NCBI GenBank assembly: GCA_963816555.1
Contig: CAWFLD010000004.1
Location: forward strand, 310,001-374,000
Length of the DNA: 64,000 nt
Direction: 5' to 3'
Origin: Lutibaculum sp963816555
GTDB taxonomy: Bacteria; Pseudomonadota; Alphaproteobacteria; Rhizobiales; Tepidamorphaceae
The translations under genes were made by a program, and so were the position numbers. The number at the start of each line of letters is the position of its first letter. Position 1 is the first letter of the stretch. This document shows, one piece after another, positions 1 through 9,566 of the stretch. Below the pieces are notes generated by a model, which did no database searches, was not told the DNA's origin, and saw nothing but the letters and a program-made list of their open reading frames with translations.

Positions 1-3000
1 TGATGCGGCGGGCTGCGGCGGCGCGGCATCCGCCGCCGAGGCGGGCTCGGCCGCCGAAGGGGCCTGCGCAGGCTCTTGGGAAGGCCCTTGCGAGGCTCTT
101 GGGCAGGCTCTTGGGCAGGCTCTTGCGAAGGGCCTTGCGACGGCTCCTGCGCCGCGCCGTCCTTCTGGCCCTTCTGCAGCTTGTCGAGCTCGCGCCGGAT
201 CCGCTCGCGCTCGTCGATCTCGGACTGGATGTCCTCGAGCCGCTTCAGCTCCTTCTCGAACTGGCGGACCGTGAGGTAGCTGACGAGCGGCGCCACGTCG
301 ATCGTGCGCTGCGGGTCGGCGACCGGGCCCTTGAAGGTGATGGTCGCCTCCTGCGCGCGCTCGTCGCCGGATTCCGCGGCGCGCAGCGTCCAGTCGGAAT
401 CGACCGTCAGCTTCGGCACGTTGAGCGTGCCCGAGGCGAAGACGGTCAGGTCCTTGCTGTCGAGCTTGACGCGGCCGACATGCAGCGCGCCGCCCGAGGC
501 GGTGATGCCGCCCTGCATGGACTGGTAGGCGAGCGCCCCCTTGTCGAGCTCCTGGACGAGGCGCCCGGACACGGGCTTCGCCTCGACCGCCAGCCCGTCG
601 TCGGCCGCCTGCACCACGGCGGCGAAGGCGCCCGGGCTCATCCGGGTGATCGTGCCGTCGCGCAACGCGAAGGAGCCGTCGCCGGTCAGGCTCGACACCA
701 GCGCGAACGGCGTCCGGCCGGTGGCGTTGAGGTCGAGCGTCACGTCGGCCCGCCCCGTCGCCACCGGGTGGCCCTGGTCCTGCCAGGCGAACTGCGCCAG
801 CGCGGCGTCCGACAGGTCGAGCCGCGCCGTCATGCTGAGCGCCCCCTGCAGCATCTGCAGCTCGACCGATCCGCCGAGCCTGCCGTCCCACATGCGCGCC
901 GACAGGTTGCGGAAGGCGAGGTCGTCGCCGTCCGAGACGAGGTCGAACGCGACGTCGCGCAGCGACAGCGCGCCCCATCGAGCCTCGGGCGCCGAGAGCT
1001 GCAGGGCGACCGACCAGCGGCGGCCGCCGGCGACGTCGAAGGGATCCTCGGACCACTGCGAGCCGTCGGCCTGGTCGGGCACGAGGATCGCCGGCACGCC
1101 CAGCGTGTCCGGCAGCAGCGCGCCGAAGGCGATCTCCCCGGCCTGCAGCGTGCCGCTCAGGCGCGGCGCCTCGCCCGCCGTCACGACGAGCGAGCCGTGC
1201 AGCGGCGGGACGCCCCCGCCGCCGTCATAGGCGAGGTCGTTGAGGTGGTAGCTGTCGCCCTGCCCCTCGACATGCGCGGCGAGCCGGCCGGGGCCGAGGA
1301 GCCCGCGCAGGCGCCCCAGGCCCGACGCCTCGAGCACCGGCGCGACCTCGCGGAGGTCGAGCGCCACGTCCGCCGAGAGCCGCCGCTCCGCGCCCGCCGG
1401 CCAGACCGCCGTGCCGTTGGCGGTGACGGCGGCGGGCGGGCCGTCGCCCGAGAGCTTGAAAGACAGGCCGTCGCGCACCGTGCCACCGGCGCTGAAGCCC
1501 AGCGAGCCTTCGCCCGCCGCGCCCCCGGCGCCCTGGAGGCCGAGCTGCGACAGCAGCATGCCGGCGTCGCCGTTCGTCGCCTGGAGGTCGAGATCGAGCC
1601 GCGCCGCCGGCAGGTCCGCCAGCGAGCCCGCGATGTCGGCGTCGCCCTTGATCGTCGTGCCGCCGGCATTGCCGGTCAGCCGGAAGGTGGTCTTCGGCGT
1701 GTCGCCGGCGTGGCGCGAGATCATGTCGAGCGTCAGGCTGGCCGGCGACAGCGCGCCCTGGCGCTCCTCGAGGAGCGAGGCGACCGCGTCGTAGCCGAGC
1801 AGATGCGCCGTGCGCACCGCCTCCGTCAGGTCGTGCGTTCGAAGCTTCAGCTCCACCTGGCCGGACGGCTTGTCGCCGAGCTCGCGCAGCTCGCCGTCGG
1901 CCGAGACCGAGACGCCGGCGATGCGGCCGATCTCGAGCCGGTCGATCTGCAGCCGGTCGCCCGCGAGCCGGGCCTTCGCCAGCACGTCGCTGGCCGAGAC
2001 GCCGGCGCCCACCACCTGGCTGGCGTCGAGGTCGAGCGTCAGGTCGAGCCCGCCCGTCGCGGAGCCGGAGAAGCGGTCGGCGACGGTGCCGGCGAGCCGG
2101 TCGACGGGCAGGCCGCGAAGGTCGAGCTGGTCGGTCTGCAGCGTCAGGTCGAGCCGGCCGCGGCCGTTCGGCGCGCCGCCGTCGCTGCCGGGCGCGTTGT
2201 AGGCGATCGCGCCGGTCAGCTTGTTGCGGTCCGTCGTCACCTGCAGCTTGTCGAGGGCGAAGCTCTTCGGCTCGAGCCGGATCGCCGCGGAGGCGTTCAG
2301 GCCGCCGGTCACCGCGCCGAAGCCCGGCAGCAGCGCCTCCTGCCCGAAGAGCCACGAGGCGAGCGGGCTCGCGTGCTGCGCCGCGACGCTCACCGCGCCC
2401 TCGAAGCGGGGGCTGTCCTTGCCGGGAAAGACGCGGCCCGAGACGGCGACGTCGGTGTTGCCGGGGAACACGGCCTCGGCGCGCGCGATGCGCCAGCCGC
2501 GCGGGTCGAACACCAGGTTGGCGCCGAGATTCTCGACGATGTTGCCGCCGACGACGAGCGAGCCGATGTCGACGGACAGCCGCCCGTCGATCGGCACGAG
2601 CCCGGGGTCGACGAGCCCCGCCAGCGCGGCCACCGCGTCGTCGGGCGAGACCGGGCTGTCGGGCCCGCCGCCGAGCGCGCGGTCGACGTCGATCTGGCGC
2701 GACGACAGCACCGCCTCGAAACGCGGCTCGCGGCCGATCTCGACATGGGCCGCCCCGCTCAGCGTGATCGGATGCTCGTCGCCGCCGATCCGCAGCCCGA
2801 GCTGCTCCAGCACGAGCGCATCGGGCGAGGCCTGCGCGGTCGCCTGGAAGCGCCAGTGGCGCACGTCCTGCGACGGCCCCTCGCCTCCCGCCGCGGCATC
2901 TCCGCCGGGCGCGCCGTCGCCGGGCGCGGGCGCCGGCTGGCCATCCGGCGTCGCCGCGTCGCCGGCCGCCGCCGTCTCGGCCGGCGGCACGACGTTCTGC

Positions 3001-3722
3001 AGCGAGATCGAGCCGTGATATTGCGGCTGGTCGCTCTGGTAGGCGAGCGTTCCGTCGAGCACGAGCTGCACCGGCCGCGCCTCGGGCTCGACGGTCGCGC
3101 CGAGCCGCACCGAGCCGTCGGGCTGGCGGCGCCCGAGCGCCACCTTGAGCCCGTATCGCTGCCCGCGGAAATTGGCGCCGCCCTGGAACTTGTAGGGCCC
3201 GAGCAGGCTCGTGGCGGAGCCGGAGACGTCGAGGCGCCGCACCGCGTAGTGCGTGTCGCTGCGCGCGTCGTCGACCATCAGCACGCCGTCGGTCACCGCG
3301 AAATGGTCGACCTGCACCTTCTCCGGGGCGACCGGCATGAAGGCGGGCTCCGTCTCCTCGCCCCACGACACGAAGCCGTCCGGGCTGACGCTGAAGCGCA
3401 GCTCCGGCCGCTGCAGGGTCAGCTCGGAGATGTGGATCTCGCCGCTCAGGAGCGGCATGAGGCCGCCGCGGGCCGACAGCGCGGCGACGCCCTCGCCGCT
3501 GCCCTCGCCGCCGATATGGACGTCGCTGGCGCGCAGCACCGGGAACGGCACGAGCCGCACCTCGAGGTGCCCGTCGATCGAGACCGGCCGGCCGATCACC
3601 TCGCTCGCCTGCTCGGCGATGTAGCCGCGATACTGGTCCCAGTCGACCACAAGCGGCACGGCGAAGGCGGCGCTCAAGAGCAGCGCGGCCGCAATGCCGA
3701 TCGAAAGCAGAAACGCGTTCAC
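1..3722 (-). CDS. AsmA family protein (3' end cut by window edge)
   Basis: About 1240 residues are visible. They begin with a GTG start that encodes a hydrophobic segment (NAFLLSIGIAAALLLSAAF). This is followed by the AsmA N-terminal signature with DWDQYR and a VIGRPVSIDG stretch, long beta-rich repeats, and an AsmA_2-type C-terminal region ending in PLVSYLTVRQFEKELKRLE and a charged helix. AsmA-like proteins are anchored in the inner membrane, span the periplasm and are linked to phospholipid transport and outer-membrane homeostasis. GTG at 3722 is the only start codon between the gene and the in-frame stop at 3798, with CGGAG upstream. The extreme C-terminus is a Pro/Gln/Ala-rich tail coded by 12-base tandem repeats; near position 91 one unit is a base short and the frame appears to slip. 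The stop lies outside the window. The FAD oxidase gene ends 75 bases upstream on the same strand. Confidence 0.85.
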   Translation of the reverse strand, partial: MNAFLLSIGIAAALLLSAAFAVPLVVDWDQYRGYIAEQASEVIGRPVSIDGHLEVRLVPFPVLRASDVHIGGEGSGEGVAALSARGGLMPLLSGEIHISELTLQRPELRFSVSPDGFVSWGEETEPAFMPVAPEKVQVDHFAVTDGVLMVDDARSDTHYAVRRLDVSGSATSLLGPYKFQGGANFRGQRYGLKVALGRRQPDGSVRLGATVEPEARPVQLVLDGTLAYQSDQPQYHGSISLQNVVPPAETAAAGDAATPDGQPAPAPGDGAPGGDAAAGGEGPSQDVRHWRFQATAQASPDALVLEQLGLRIGGDEHPITLSGAAHVEIGREPRFEAVLSSRQIDVDRALGGGPDSPVSPDDAVAALAGLVDPGLVPIDGRLSVDIGSLVVGGNIVENLGANLVFDPRGWRIARAEAVFPGNTDVAVSGRVFPGKDSPRFEGAVSVAAQHASPLASWLFGQEALLPGFGAVTGGLNASAAIRLEPKSFALDKLQVTTDRNKLTGAIAYNAPGSDGGAPNGRGRLDLTLQTDQLDLRGLPVDRLAGTVADRFSGSATGGLDLTLDLDASQVVGAGVSASDVLAKARLAGDRLQIDRLEIGRIAGVSVSADGELRELGDKPSGQVELKLRTHDLTEAVRTAHLLGYDAVASLLEERQGALSPASLTLDMISRHAGDTPKTTFRLTGNAGGTTIKGDADIAGSLADLPAARLDLDLQATNGDAGMLLSQLGLQGAGGAAGEGSLGFSAGGTVRDGLSFKLSGDGPPAAVTANGTAVWPAGAERRLSADVALDLREVAPVLEASGLGRLRGLLGPGRLAAHVEGQGDSYHLNDLAYDGGGGVPPLHGSLVVTAGEAPRLSGTLQAGEIAFGALLPDTLGVPAILVPDQADGSQWSEDPFDVAGGRRWSVALQLSAPEARWGALSLRDVAFDLVSDGDDLAFRNLSARMWDGRLGGSVELQMLQGALSMTARLDLSDAALAQFAWQDQGHPVATGRADVTLDLNATGRTPFALVSSLTGDGSFALRDGTITRMSPGAFAAVVQAADDGLAVEAKPVSGRLVQELDKGALAYQSMQGGITASGGALHVGRVKLDSKDLTVFASGTLNVPKLTVDSDWTLRAAESGDERAQEATITFKGPVADPQRTIDVAPLVSYLTVRQFEKELKRLEDIQSEIDERERIRRELDKLQKGQKDGAAQEPSQGPSQEPAQEPAQEPRKGLPKSLRRPLRRPSPPRRRMPRRRSPPH
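70..128. repeat. 12-base tandem repeat coding AQEP units in AsmA tail
   Basis: Plus-strand units AGGCTCTTGGGM or close variants lie at 70-81, 93-104, 105-116 and 117-128. An 11-base unit at 82-92 lacks one base. On the minus (coding) strand a unit reads Ala-Gln-Glu-Pro. Downstream of the short unit, the frame that continues the Pro/Ala/Gln-rich composition is not the one used by the rest of the gene, so the short unit is either a real slip or a sequencing gap. Confidence 0.7.
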
Positions 3723-3797
3723 CGCAAGCGGCTCCGGGGCGAGCGGCCCGCCCTGCCGGTCCCGGCGTGCGGGTGGCGGGGCGCGGCGTGATGGAAC

Positions 3798-5216
3798 TCA
3801 GACGCGGACAATTTTCCCGGGGTTCATGATATTGAGCGGGTCGATCGCCACCTTGATCGTGCGCATGAAGTCGACGGCGTCGCCCAGCTCGGCCTGGAGG
3901 TACTTCATCTTGCCGTGGCCGACGCCGTGCTCGCCGGTGCAGGTGCCGTCCATCGCGATCGCCCGCTCGACGAGACGGCCCATGAAGCCCGACGCGCGCG
4001 ACACCTCGTCGGCGTCCTCCATGTCGACGAGCAGCGAGACGTGGAAGTTGCCGTCGCCGACATGGCCGACGATCGGCCCCACGAGCCCCGCCGCCTCGAT
4101 GTCGTGCCGCGTCTCGACGATGCATTCGGCGAGCCGCGAGATCGGCACGCACACGTCGGTCGCCACCGCCTTCGAGCCCGGCCGCAGCGCGACGCACGCC
4201 CAGTAGGCGTCGTGGCGCGCCTGCCAGAGCTTGGTGCGCGCCTCCTGCTCGCGCGCCCACTCGAAGGCGCCGCCGCCGAACTCCTGGGCGATCGCCGCGA
4301 AGCTCTCCGCCTGCTCGCGCACGCCCGCCTCCGAGCCGTGGAACTCGAGGAACAGGGCGGGCTTCGATTCGTCCAGCGAGAGCTTGGAATAGGCGACGGA
4401 GGCCTTCACCTGCAGCTCGTCGAGCAGCTCGATGCGGGCGACGGGGATGCCGGACTGGATCGTCGCGATCACCGCGTTGCAGGCGCCCTCCAGCGTGTCG
4501 AACTGGCAGACGCCGGCGGAGATCGCCTCGGGGATGCCGTGCAGCCGCAGCGTGATCTCGGTGACGACGCCGAGCGTCCCCTCGGCGCCCACCAGCAGCC
4601 GCGTCAGGTCGTAGCCGGCGGAGCTCTTGCGCGCCCGCGTGCCGGTCCTGATGACCCGTCCGTCGGGCATCACCGCCTTCAGCGACAGGACGCTGTCCTT
4701 CATCGTGCCGTAGCGCACCGCGTTGGTGCCCGACGCGCGCGTCGACACCATGCCGCCGAGGCTCGCGTCGGCGCCGGGGTCGATGGGGAAGAACAGGCCC
4801 TGGTCGCGCAGGTGCTCGTTGAGCCGCTTGCGCGTGATGCCGGGCTCGATGACGCAGTCGAGGTCCTCGGCGTTGACGGCGATCACGCGGTCCATCTGCG
4901 ACATGTCGATGCAGACGCCGCCGAAGGGCGCGTTGACCTGCCCCTCGAGCGAGGTGCCGGTGCCGAACGGAATGACCGGCACGCGGTGCTCCGCGCACAG
5001 CTTCACGATCTCCGCGACCTCGTCGGTCGACCGGGCGAAGACGACGGCGTCCGGCGGCTGGTTCTCGTGCCAGGTCGTCGTGTTGCCGTGCTGCTCCCGC
5101 AGGGAGGCAGAGGTCGAGAACCGGTCGCCGAATCGCGCCCGCAGGCTCTCCAGCGCCGCCGCGCGCGCGCCCTCCTCCGCGAATTGCCGGCCGGAGATCC
5201 TAGCCGCCTCGTTCAT
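3798..5216 (-). CDS. FAD-linked oxidase, D-lactate dehydrogenase/GlcD type
   Basis: This is a 472-residue flavoprotein of the PCMH/VAO family that oxidises a 2-hydroxy acid such as D-lactate or glycolate and passes electrons to a quinone or cytochrome. The N-terminal FAD-binding part contains FGTGTSLEGQ and PGADASLGGMVSTRASGTNA. The C-terminal substrate domain contains VGHVGDGNFHVSLL and GTCTGEHGVGHGKMKYL, whose His residues are the usual catalytic and metal-associated ones. The full length suits bacterial and mitochondrial D-lactate dehydrogenase better than the shorter GlcE. No glcE or glcF lies alongside, which also favours a stand-alone D-lactate enzyme. Substrate is inferred. It probably shares a transcript with the AsmA gene downstream. 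Confidence 0.88.
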   Translation of the reverse strand: MNEAARISGRQFAEEGARAAALESLRARFGDRFSTSASLREQHGNTTTWHENQPPDAVVFARSTDEVAEIVKLCAEHRVPVIPFGTGTSLEGQVNAPFGGVCIDMSQMDRVIAVNAEDLDCVIEPGITRKRLNEHLRDQGLFFPIDPGADASLGGMVSTRASGTNAVRYGTMKDSVLSLKAVMPDGRVIRTGTRARKSSAGYDLTRLLVGAEGTLGVVTEITLRLHGIPEAISAGVCQFDTLEGACNAVIATIQSGIPVARIELLDELQVKASVAYSKLSLDESKPALFLEFHGSEAGVREQAESFAAIAQEFGGGAFEWAREQEARTKLWQARHDAYWACVALRPGSKAVATDVCVPISRLAECIVETRHDIEAAGLVGPIVGHVGDGNFHVSLLVDMEDADEVSRASGFMGRLVERAIAMDGTCTGEHGVGHGKMKYLQAELGDAVDFMRTIKVAIDPLNIMNPGKIVRV

Positions 5217-5396
5217 GCTTCCACCAACAGCGAAATCGATAATGTTCGCGGCACATTATCAGAAACGGTGGAATCGCCAAAGCAAGCGTGACGCCGCTCC
5301 CGGGGGCGCAAACGAGAAAGGGTGCGCCGCGGACGGCGCACCCTCATATTCGCTCTTGGCTGGGCTCTTGGCTGGAGCTCGCGGCTCTCCGGCCGC

Positions 5397-6026
5397 TCAG
5401 CGGTTGCCCCACTGGTTGTTGCGCCAGTCGTCGCGGCCGCCGCGCTGATCGCGCCAGTCGCCGCGATCGTTCCGGCCGTCGCGGCCGTCCCAGCGGTCGC
5501 GGCCGTCCCGACGGTCGTGGTCGCGGCCGTAACGGTCGTGATCCCGCCGCCAGTCGCGGCTGTCGCCGTAGCGGTCGTGCCGATCGTAGCGGTCGTGCCG
5601 GTCGTACCGGTCATGGCGGTCGGTGGCGCCAATGGCCGCGATAGCGGTCGCGGTCGTGGTAGAAGCCGTAGTGGCGGTAGTGGTTGTCCCAGTAGTTGCC
5701 GAACGAGAACGTCACGATCGGGGGCGCTGGATGCGGGCGGGGACGTTGCGGGTGTAGCGCTGGCCGCCCTGCAGGTAGGCGAGATAGTTCGCCGAGATCC
5801 AGCCGCGGGCGCCATGATACGAGACGTCGCACCACGAGCCGTCCTCGAGACAGCCGTACACGGTGACGTTGTTGCCGCCGTCGACGACGTCGACCACGGG
5901 ATAGCCGGTCGAGGGGCCGGCGCGAAGGTTGACGTCGGCGGTGGCGATGGCGTTGGCGGCGGCCTGGGCGAGGCCCGGCGCGGCGATCGCGGCAACCAGG
6001 GCAAAGGCTCCGAGGGTCCGTTTCAT
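5397..6026 (-). CDS. Exported SH3-domain protein with Asp/Arg-rich tail (frame interrupted)
   Basis: The product starts with a clear signal peptide (MKRTLGAFALVAAIAAPGLAQA). A bacterial SH3 domain follows (ATADVNLRAGPSTGYPVVD, then GARGWISANYLAYLQGGQRY), then a linker reading IVTFSFGNYWDNHYRHYGFY and a tail of DRY/DRH/DR repeats ending in NNQWGNR. These parts sit in different frames: one break lies near 5724-5729 and a second near 5631-5636. The first and last parts are in the same phase, so the two breaks compensate. SH3 proteins of this kind are periplasmic and thought to bind peptidoglycan or protein partners; this one's role is unknown. It is divergent from the CLC gene at 6222. Sequencing error is the likeliest cause of the breaks. 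Confidence 0.72.
5425..5640 (-). repeat. Degenerate Asp-Arg codon repeats in SH3 protein tail
   Basis: The minus strand repeats short units such as GACCGGTACGAC, GACCGGCACGAC and GACCGCTACGAT. They encode alternating Asp, Arg, Tyr and His, then Gly-Arg-Asp runs. Such low-complexity, highly charged tails are common in small exported proteins of this order, and the repeats could also promote slippage or assembly errors. Confidence 0.6.
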
Positions 6027-6221
6027 GATGCATGCTCCCTTTCGCACTTGCTTGCGCACTTGGCGTGTAGGGGCACCAAAACATCCGGGCGCTGAACGGT
6101 TCCGGAATGCTCCGTTCATCGGGCAGTCAGGATTCCGGAGGAGGACTCCCGTACACATCGTACGTTTCGAACGGGAGGCGGCGCCGCGGCAGGCGCCGCC
6201 GGGCAACGAGAAGCGTTGGGC

Positions 6222-7587
6222 ATGGGCGGCATTCGCGGTTTCGTCTCGAACCTCTTCGGCACGAGCCTCTCCGATTTCCTGACGAGCCGGCAGCCGCTGA
6301 TCTGGACGCTGGCGCTGGCCAGCGGCATGGCCGCCGCGGTGGCGGCGATCCTGTTCCGCATCGGCATCGGCCTCGTGCAGTGGCCCTGGCTCGGCACGAT
6401 GAGCGAGAACGTGGCCGCCGCCGCGCGGGCGCAGCCCTGGTGGGTCGTGCTCCTGGCGCCGACGGTCGGCGGCCTCGCGGTCGGGCTGATCCTGCGGTTC
6501 CTGATGGCCGGCAACCGGCCCTACGCGGTGCCCGAGGTCATCGAGGCGCGGCTGCAGGGCAGCGAGCGGCTTGGCCTGTGGAGCGGCATCGGCAGCGGCA
6601 TCACCAGCGCCCTGTCGCTCGGCGCCGGCGCCAGCGCCGGCCGCGAGGGGCCCGTCGTGCATCTCGGCGCCTCGATCGCCGCCGCGCTGTGCCGCCGCTT
6701 CAACCTGCCCGCCGTCGCCGCGCGCACGCTGTTCGCCTGCGGCGTCGCCAGCGCCGTGTCCGCCTCGTTCAACGCGCCGATCGCCGGCGTGCTGTTCGCG
6801 CAGGAGGTCATCCTCAACCGCTTCCGCGGCACGACCTTCGTGCCGCTCGTCATCGCCTCGACGTCGGGAGCGGTGCTGTCGCGGCTGTGGTTCGGCAATT
6901 ACGCGGCCTTCGTCGTGCCGGGCCACGACATCACGTCGTACTGGGAGTTCCCGGCCTTCGCCGTGCTCGGCCTCGTCTGCGCCGTCGTCTCGGTCGCCTT
7001 CCAGGCGACGCTCCTGTTCGCGGACGTCGTGGCGATGGCGCTGCCGATCCCGCTCTGGCTGCGGCCGGTCGATCGGCGGCGCCGCGGTCGGCACGATGGG
7101 GATCTGGCTGCCGGAGGTGCTGGGCGTCGGCTACGACGCGACGGACGCGGCGCTGAAGCAGAGCCTGCCGCTCGTCCTCATGCTGGTGCTGATCCCGGCG
7201 AAGACGCTGGCGACGGGCGTCACGCTCGCCTCGCGCTTCGGCGGCGGCGTCTTCTCGCCGTCGCTCTATGTCGGCGCGATGACCGGCGGCGCCTTCGGCA
7301 TGATGGCGGCGTCGGTCTTCCCGCACCTCGCCTCGAGCGACGGGCTCTACGCCATCCTCGGGATGGGCGCGGTGGCGGGGGCCGTGCTCGGCGCCCCGAT
7401 CTCCACCGTGCTCATCGTCTTCGAGCTGACCGGCGGCTATGCGCTGACGGTCGCGCTCCTCCTGACCGTGGCGATCTCCAACGGCCTGTCGCTCGCCGTG
7501 CTCGGCAGGTCCTTCTTCGGCGCCCAGCTGGCGACCCGGGGGTCGGCGCAGCCGGACAGCCAGCGGGACCTGTGGGCTCAGGAGTAG
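6222..7587 (+). CDS. CLC-family chloride channel/transporter 1 (one frame break)
   Basis: This CLC-type anion membrane protein of about 454 residues has hydrophobic helices throughout. It shows the selectivity-filter motif LGAGASAGREGP near residue 140, a second filter region in GGGVFSPSLYVG, and AGAVLGAPISTVLIVFE near the end. The Glu of GREGP is the gating glutamate. The motif FAQEVIL carries Val where E. coli ClcA has its proton-coupling Glu203, which suggests a channel and not an H+/Cl- exchanger; this is inference. No CBS domains are present. The frame shifts by +1 near 7068-7072 (before ATCGGCGGC), probably a sequencing error. ATG 6222 was chosen over TTG 6216. The gene overlaps tail to tail with the second CLC gene. 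Confidence 0.85.
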
Positions 7588-9383
7588 TGGTTGCGCACCA
7601 CCGCGCCCGCGATCTCGGGCGAGTCGATGACGCCGACCACGTCCTCGGGGCGCGGCACGCCGGCCTCGCCCTCGCGCAGGATGATCGCGAAGGTGCGCCG
7701 GCGGTTGTTCATCCTCGTGATGATCGAGTTGAGGATGTTCGTCTCCGGCGCCACCACGTAGTCGGTGGTCACGAGCGTCTTCAGCGTCTGCCCGTCATGC
7801 GCCGGCCGGTAGGGCACCGAGCCGAAGCGGACATAGCCGACGATGCGCTGGTCCTCCGTCACGATGACGTGCGTGCCCGGCTTGTCCGCGACGTGGGTGA
7901 TCGCGTCGGTCACGAGCGTCGAGGACGGCAGGATCAGGAAGCGCTTGCTCATGAGCTCGCGCGCCTGCTGCACGAGATACATGTTCGTGTGCCGCATGAT
8001 CGGGATCGGCTTGCCGCGGGCGCGCAGCTTGACGGTGTAGATGTTCGCCGTGACGAGCGCGCGCCGGACGCCGACCGCCAGCGCCACCGCGAGCACGAGC
8101 GGCACGATGACGTTGTAGTCGCGCGTCATCTCGAAGATCATCACGATGGCCGTCATCGAGGCGCCGGTGGCGCCGCCGACCAGCGTGCCCATGCCGACCA
8201 CCGCGAACTCCTCGACCGAGAAGACGTCGGGGGAAACGAGCATGCCGACGGCGCCCACCGCGCCGCCGAGGGCCGCGCCGATGAACAGCGACGGCGAGAA
8301 CACGCCGCCCGAGGCACCCGAGCCGAGGCTGACGCTGGTCGCCAGGATCTTCGCCAGCAGCAGCACGACGAGGAACCAGGCCGTGCCGATGCCGCCGTCG
8401 AGGATGTCCTGGATCGTGGCGTAGCCGACGCCGGCGGTGTGGTACTCGCCGGTGAAGACGTAGAAGCCGTAGAGCATCACGCCGATGATGAGCATGCCCA
8501 CGATGTTCTGGGTGTACTCGTTGCCCGGCATTTCCGGGAAGACGTCCTCGCACCAGGCGAGGAACTTCACGAAGGCCCAGGAGGCGATGCCGCCGAGGAC
8601 GCCGAGCACGGCGAAGCCGAGCAGCGCCTCGACGTTGATCGCGCCCTGCGGGGCGATCTCGGCGATCGGCACGTTGAAGGCGGGGTCGAGGCCGAAGACG
8701 ATGCGGCCGACATAGGTCGCCGTCGAGGTGGCGACGACGACCGGCAGGAAGGTGCGGCTCGACACCTCCGGCAGCAGGAGCTCGACCGCGAAGAGCACGC
8801 CGCCGAGCGGCGTGTTGAAGGTCGCGGCGATGCCCGCGCCGGCGCCGGCGGAGAGCAGCGTGATCTTCTGCCAGCGCGGCAGGTTGAGCCAGCGCGCCAT
8901 GGTGGAGCCGAAGGACGCGCCGATCTGGATGATCGGGCCCTCGCGGCCGACCGAGGCGCCGGAGCCGATCGAGATCGCCGAGGCGATCGACTTGACCACC
9001 GCCACCACGCCGCGGACGTTACCCTCGTTGTGGTAGATCGCGTACATGACCTCGGGCACGCCGTGGCCCTTGGCCTCGGGGGCGAACTTCTTGACGAGCC
9101 AGACGACGATGAGGCCGCCGACGACGGGCGACAGGATGACCAGCGGCCCCCACAGGCTCGGCGGGTCGTAATGGTTCGCGTCGTAGGTCCACGAGAACGT
9201 GCCCAGGAAGAACACGTTGTGGACCACGGCGATCATGATGCGGAAGACAACCGCGCCGGCGGCGGCGACGAGGCCCGTCAGGAAGGCGATGAGGCAGAGG
9301 GCGGGCAATGCGATGACGCGCTCGCGCTGCTCGGCTTCACCGGCGGGCGGTTCTGAATAGGTCTGTGCTGGTGCTTCGGTCAT
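7578..9383 (-). CDS. CLC-family chloride channel/transporter 2 with CBS domains
   Basis: This intact 601-residue protein has the CLC membrane core in about its first 430 residues: IGSGASVGREGPIIQIGAS, the FAVELLLPE segment and SLGSGASGGVFSPSLFIG. A cytoplasmic CBS-pair region follows (ELMSKRFLILPSSTLVTD and VGYVRFGSVPYRP), which in CLC proteins usually senses nucleotides or ionic conditions. The residue aligned to ClcA Glu203 is Leu (8778-8780), again more channel-like than exchanger-like. The gene converges on CLC 1, and the stop codons overlap by about 10 bases. The two are clearly related but not recent duplicates, since only this one has the CBS tail. Confidence 0.9.
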   Translation of the reverse strand: MTEAPAQTYSEPPAGEAEQRERVIALPALCLIAFLTGLVAAAGAVVFRIMIAVVHNVFFLGTFSWTYDANHYDPPSLWGPLVILSPVVGGLIVVWLVKKFAPEAKGHGVPEVMYAIYHNEGNVRGVVAVVKSIASAISIGSGASVGREGPIIQIGASFGSTMARWLNLPRWQKITLLSAGAGAGIAATFNTPLGGVLFAVELLLPEVSSRTFLPVVVATSTATYVGRIVFGLDPAFNVPIAEIAPQGAINVEALLGFAVLGVLGGIASWAFVKFLAWCEDVFPEMPGNEYTQNIVGMLIIGVMLYGFYVFTGEYHTAGVGYATIQDILDGGIGTAWFLVVLLLAKILATSVSLGSGASGGVFSPSLFIGAALGGAVGAVGMLVSPDVFSVEEFAVVGMGTLVGGATGASMTAIVMIFEMTRDYNVIVPLVLAVALAVGVRRALVTANIYTVKLRARGKPIPIMRHTNMYLVQQARELMSKRFLILPSSTLVTDAITHVADKPGTHVIVTEDQRIVGYVRFGSVPYRPAHDGQTLKTLVTTDYVVAPETNILNSIITRMNNRRRTFAIILREGEAGVPRPEDVVGVIDSPEIAGAVVRNHYS

Positions 9384-9566
9384 AGTCCCGGTTCACGGGG
9401 TAATGGAGCCGGGATCGGCCGGCCCGCATTGGGGAAAGGTGAGGACACCCGCGGTGTTGCACCCGCGGCACGGCCCGAGTCAAGGAGCAGCAGCAGGATC
9501 AACCTCTTGCTCATCACCGCTCCGCGCCGCGGCCGGCCGCTGCCCGCCAGCTTCGAGGAGAAACCG

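Noticed and set aside
3..3791. Very long plus-strand open frame opposite the AsmA gene
   Set aside because: It mirrors the AsmA codons in exact antiphase, is Arg/Ala/Gly-rich and shows no domain. In DNA this rich in GC, long frames opposite real genes are expected.
6216..9356. A 1046-codon plus-strand frame through CLC 1 and across CLC 2
   Set aside because: The first part is CLC 1, but after the frame break it reads the opposite strand of CLC 2 as His/Asp/Arg-rich sequence. It is an artefact of the +1 break.
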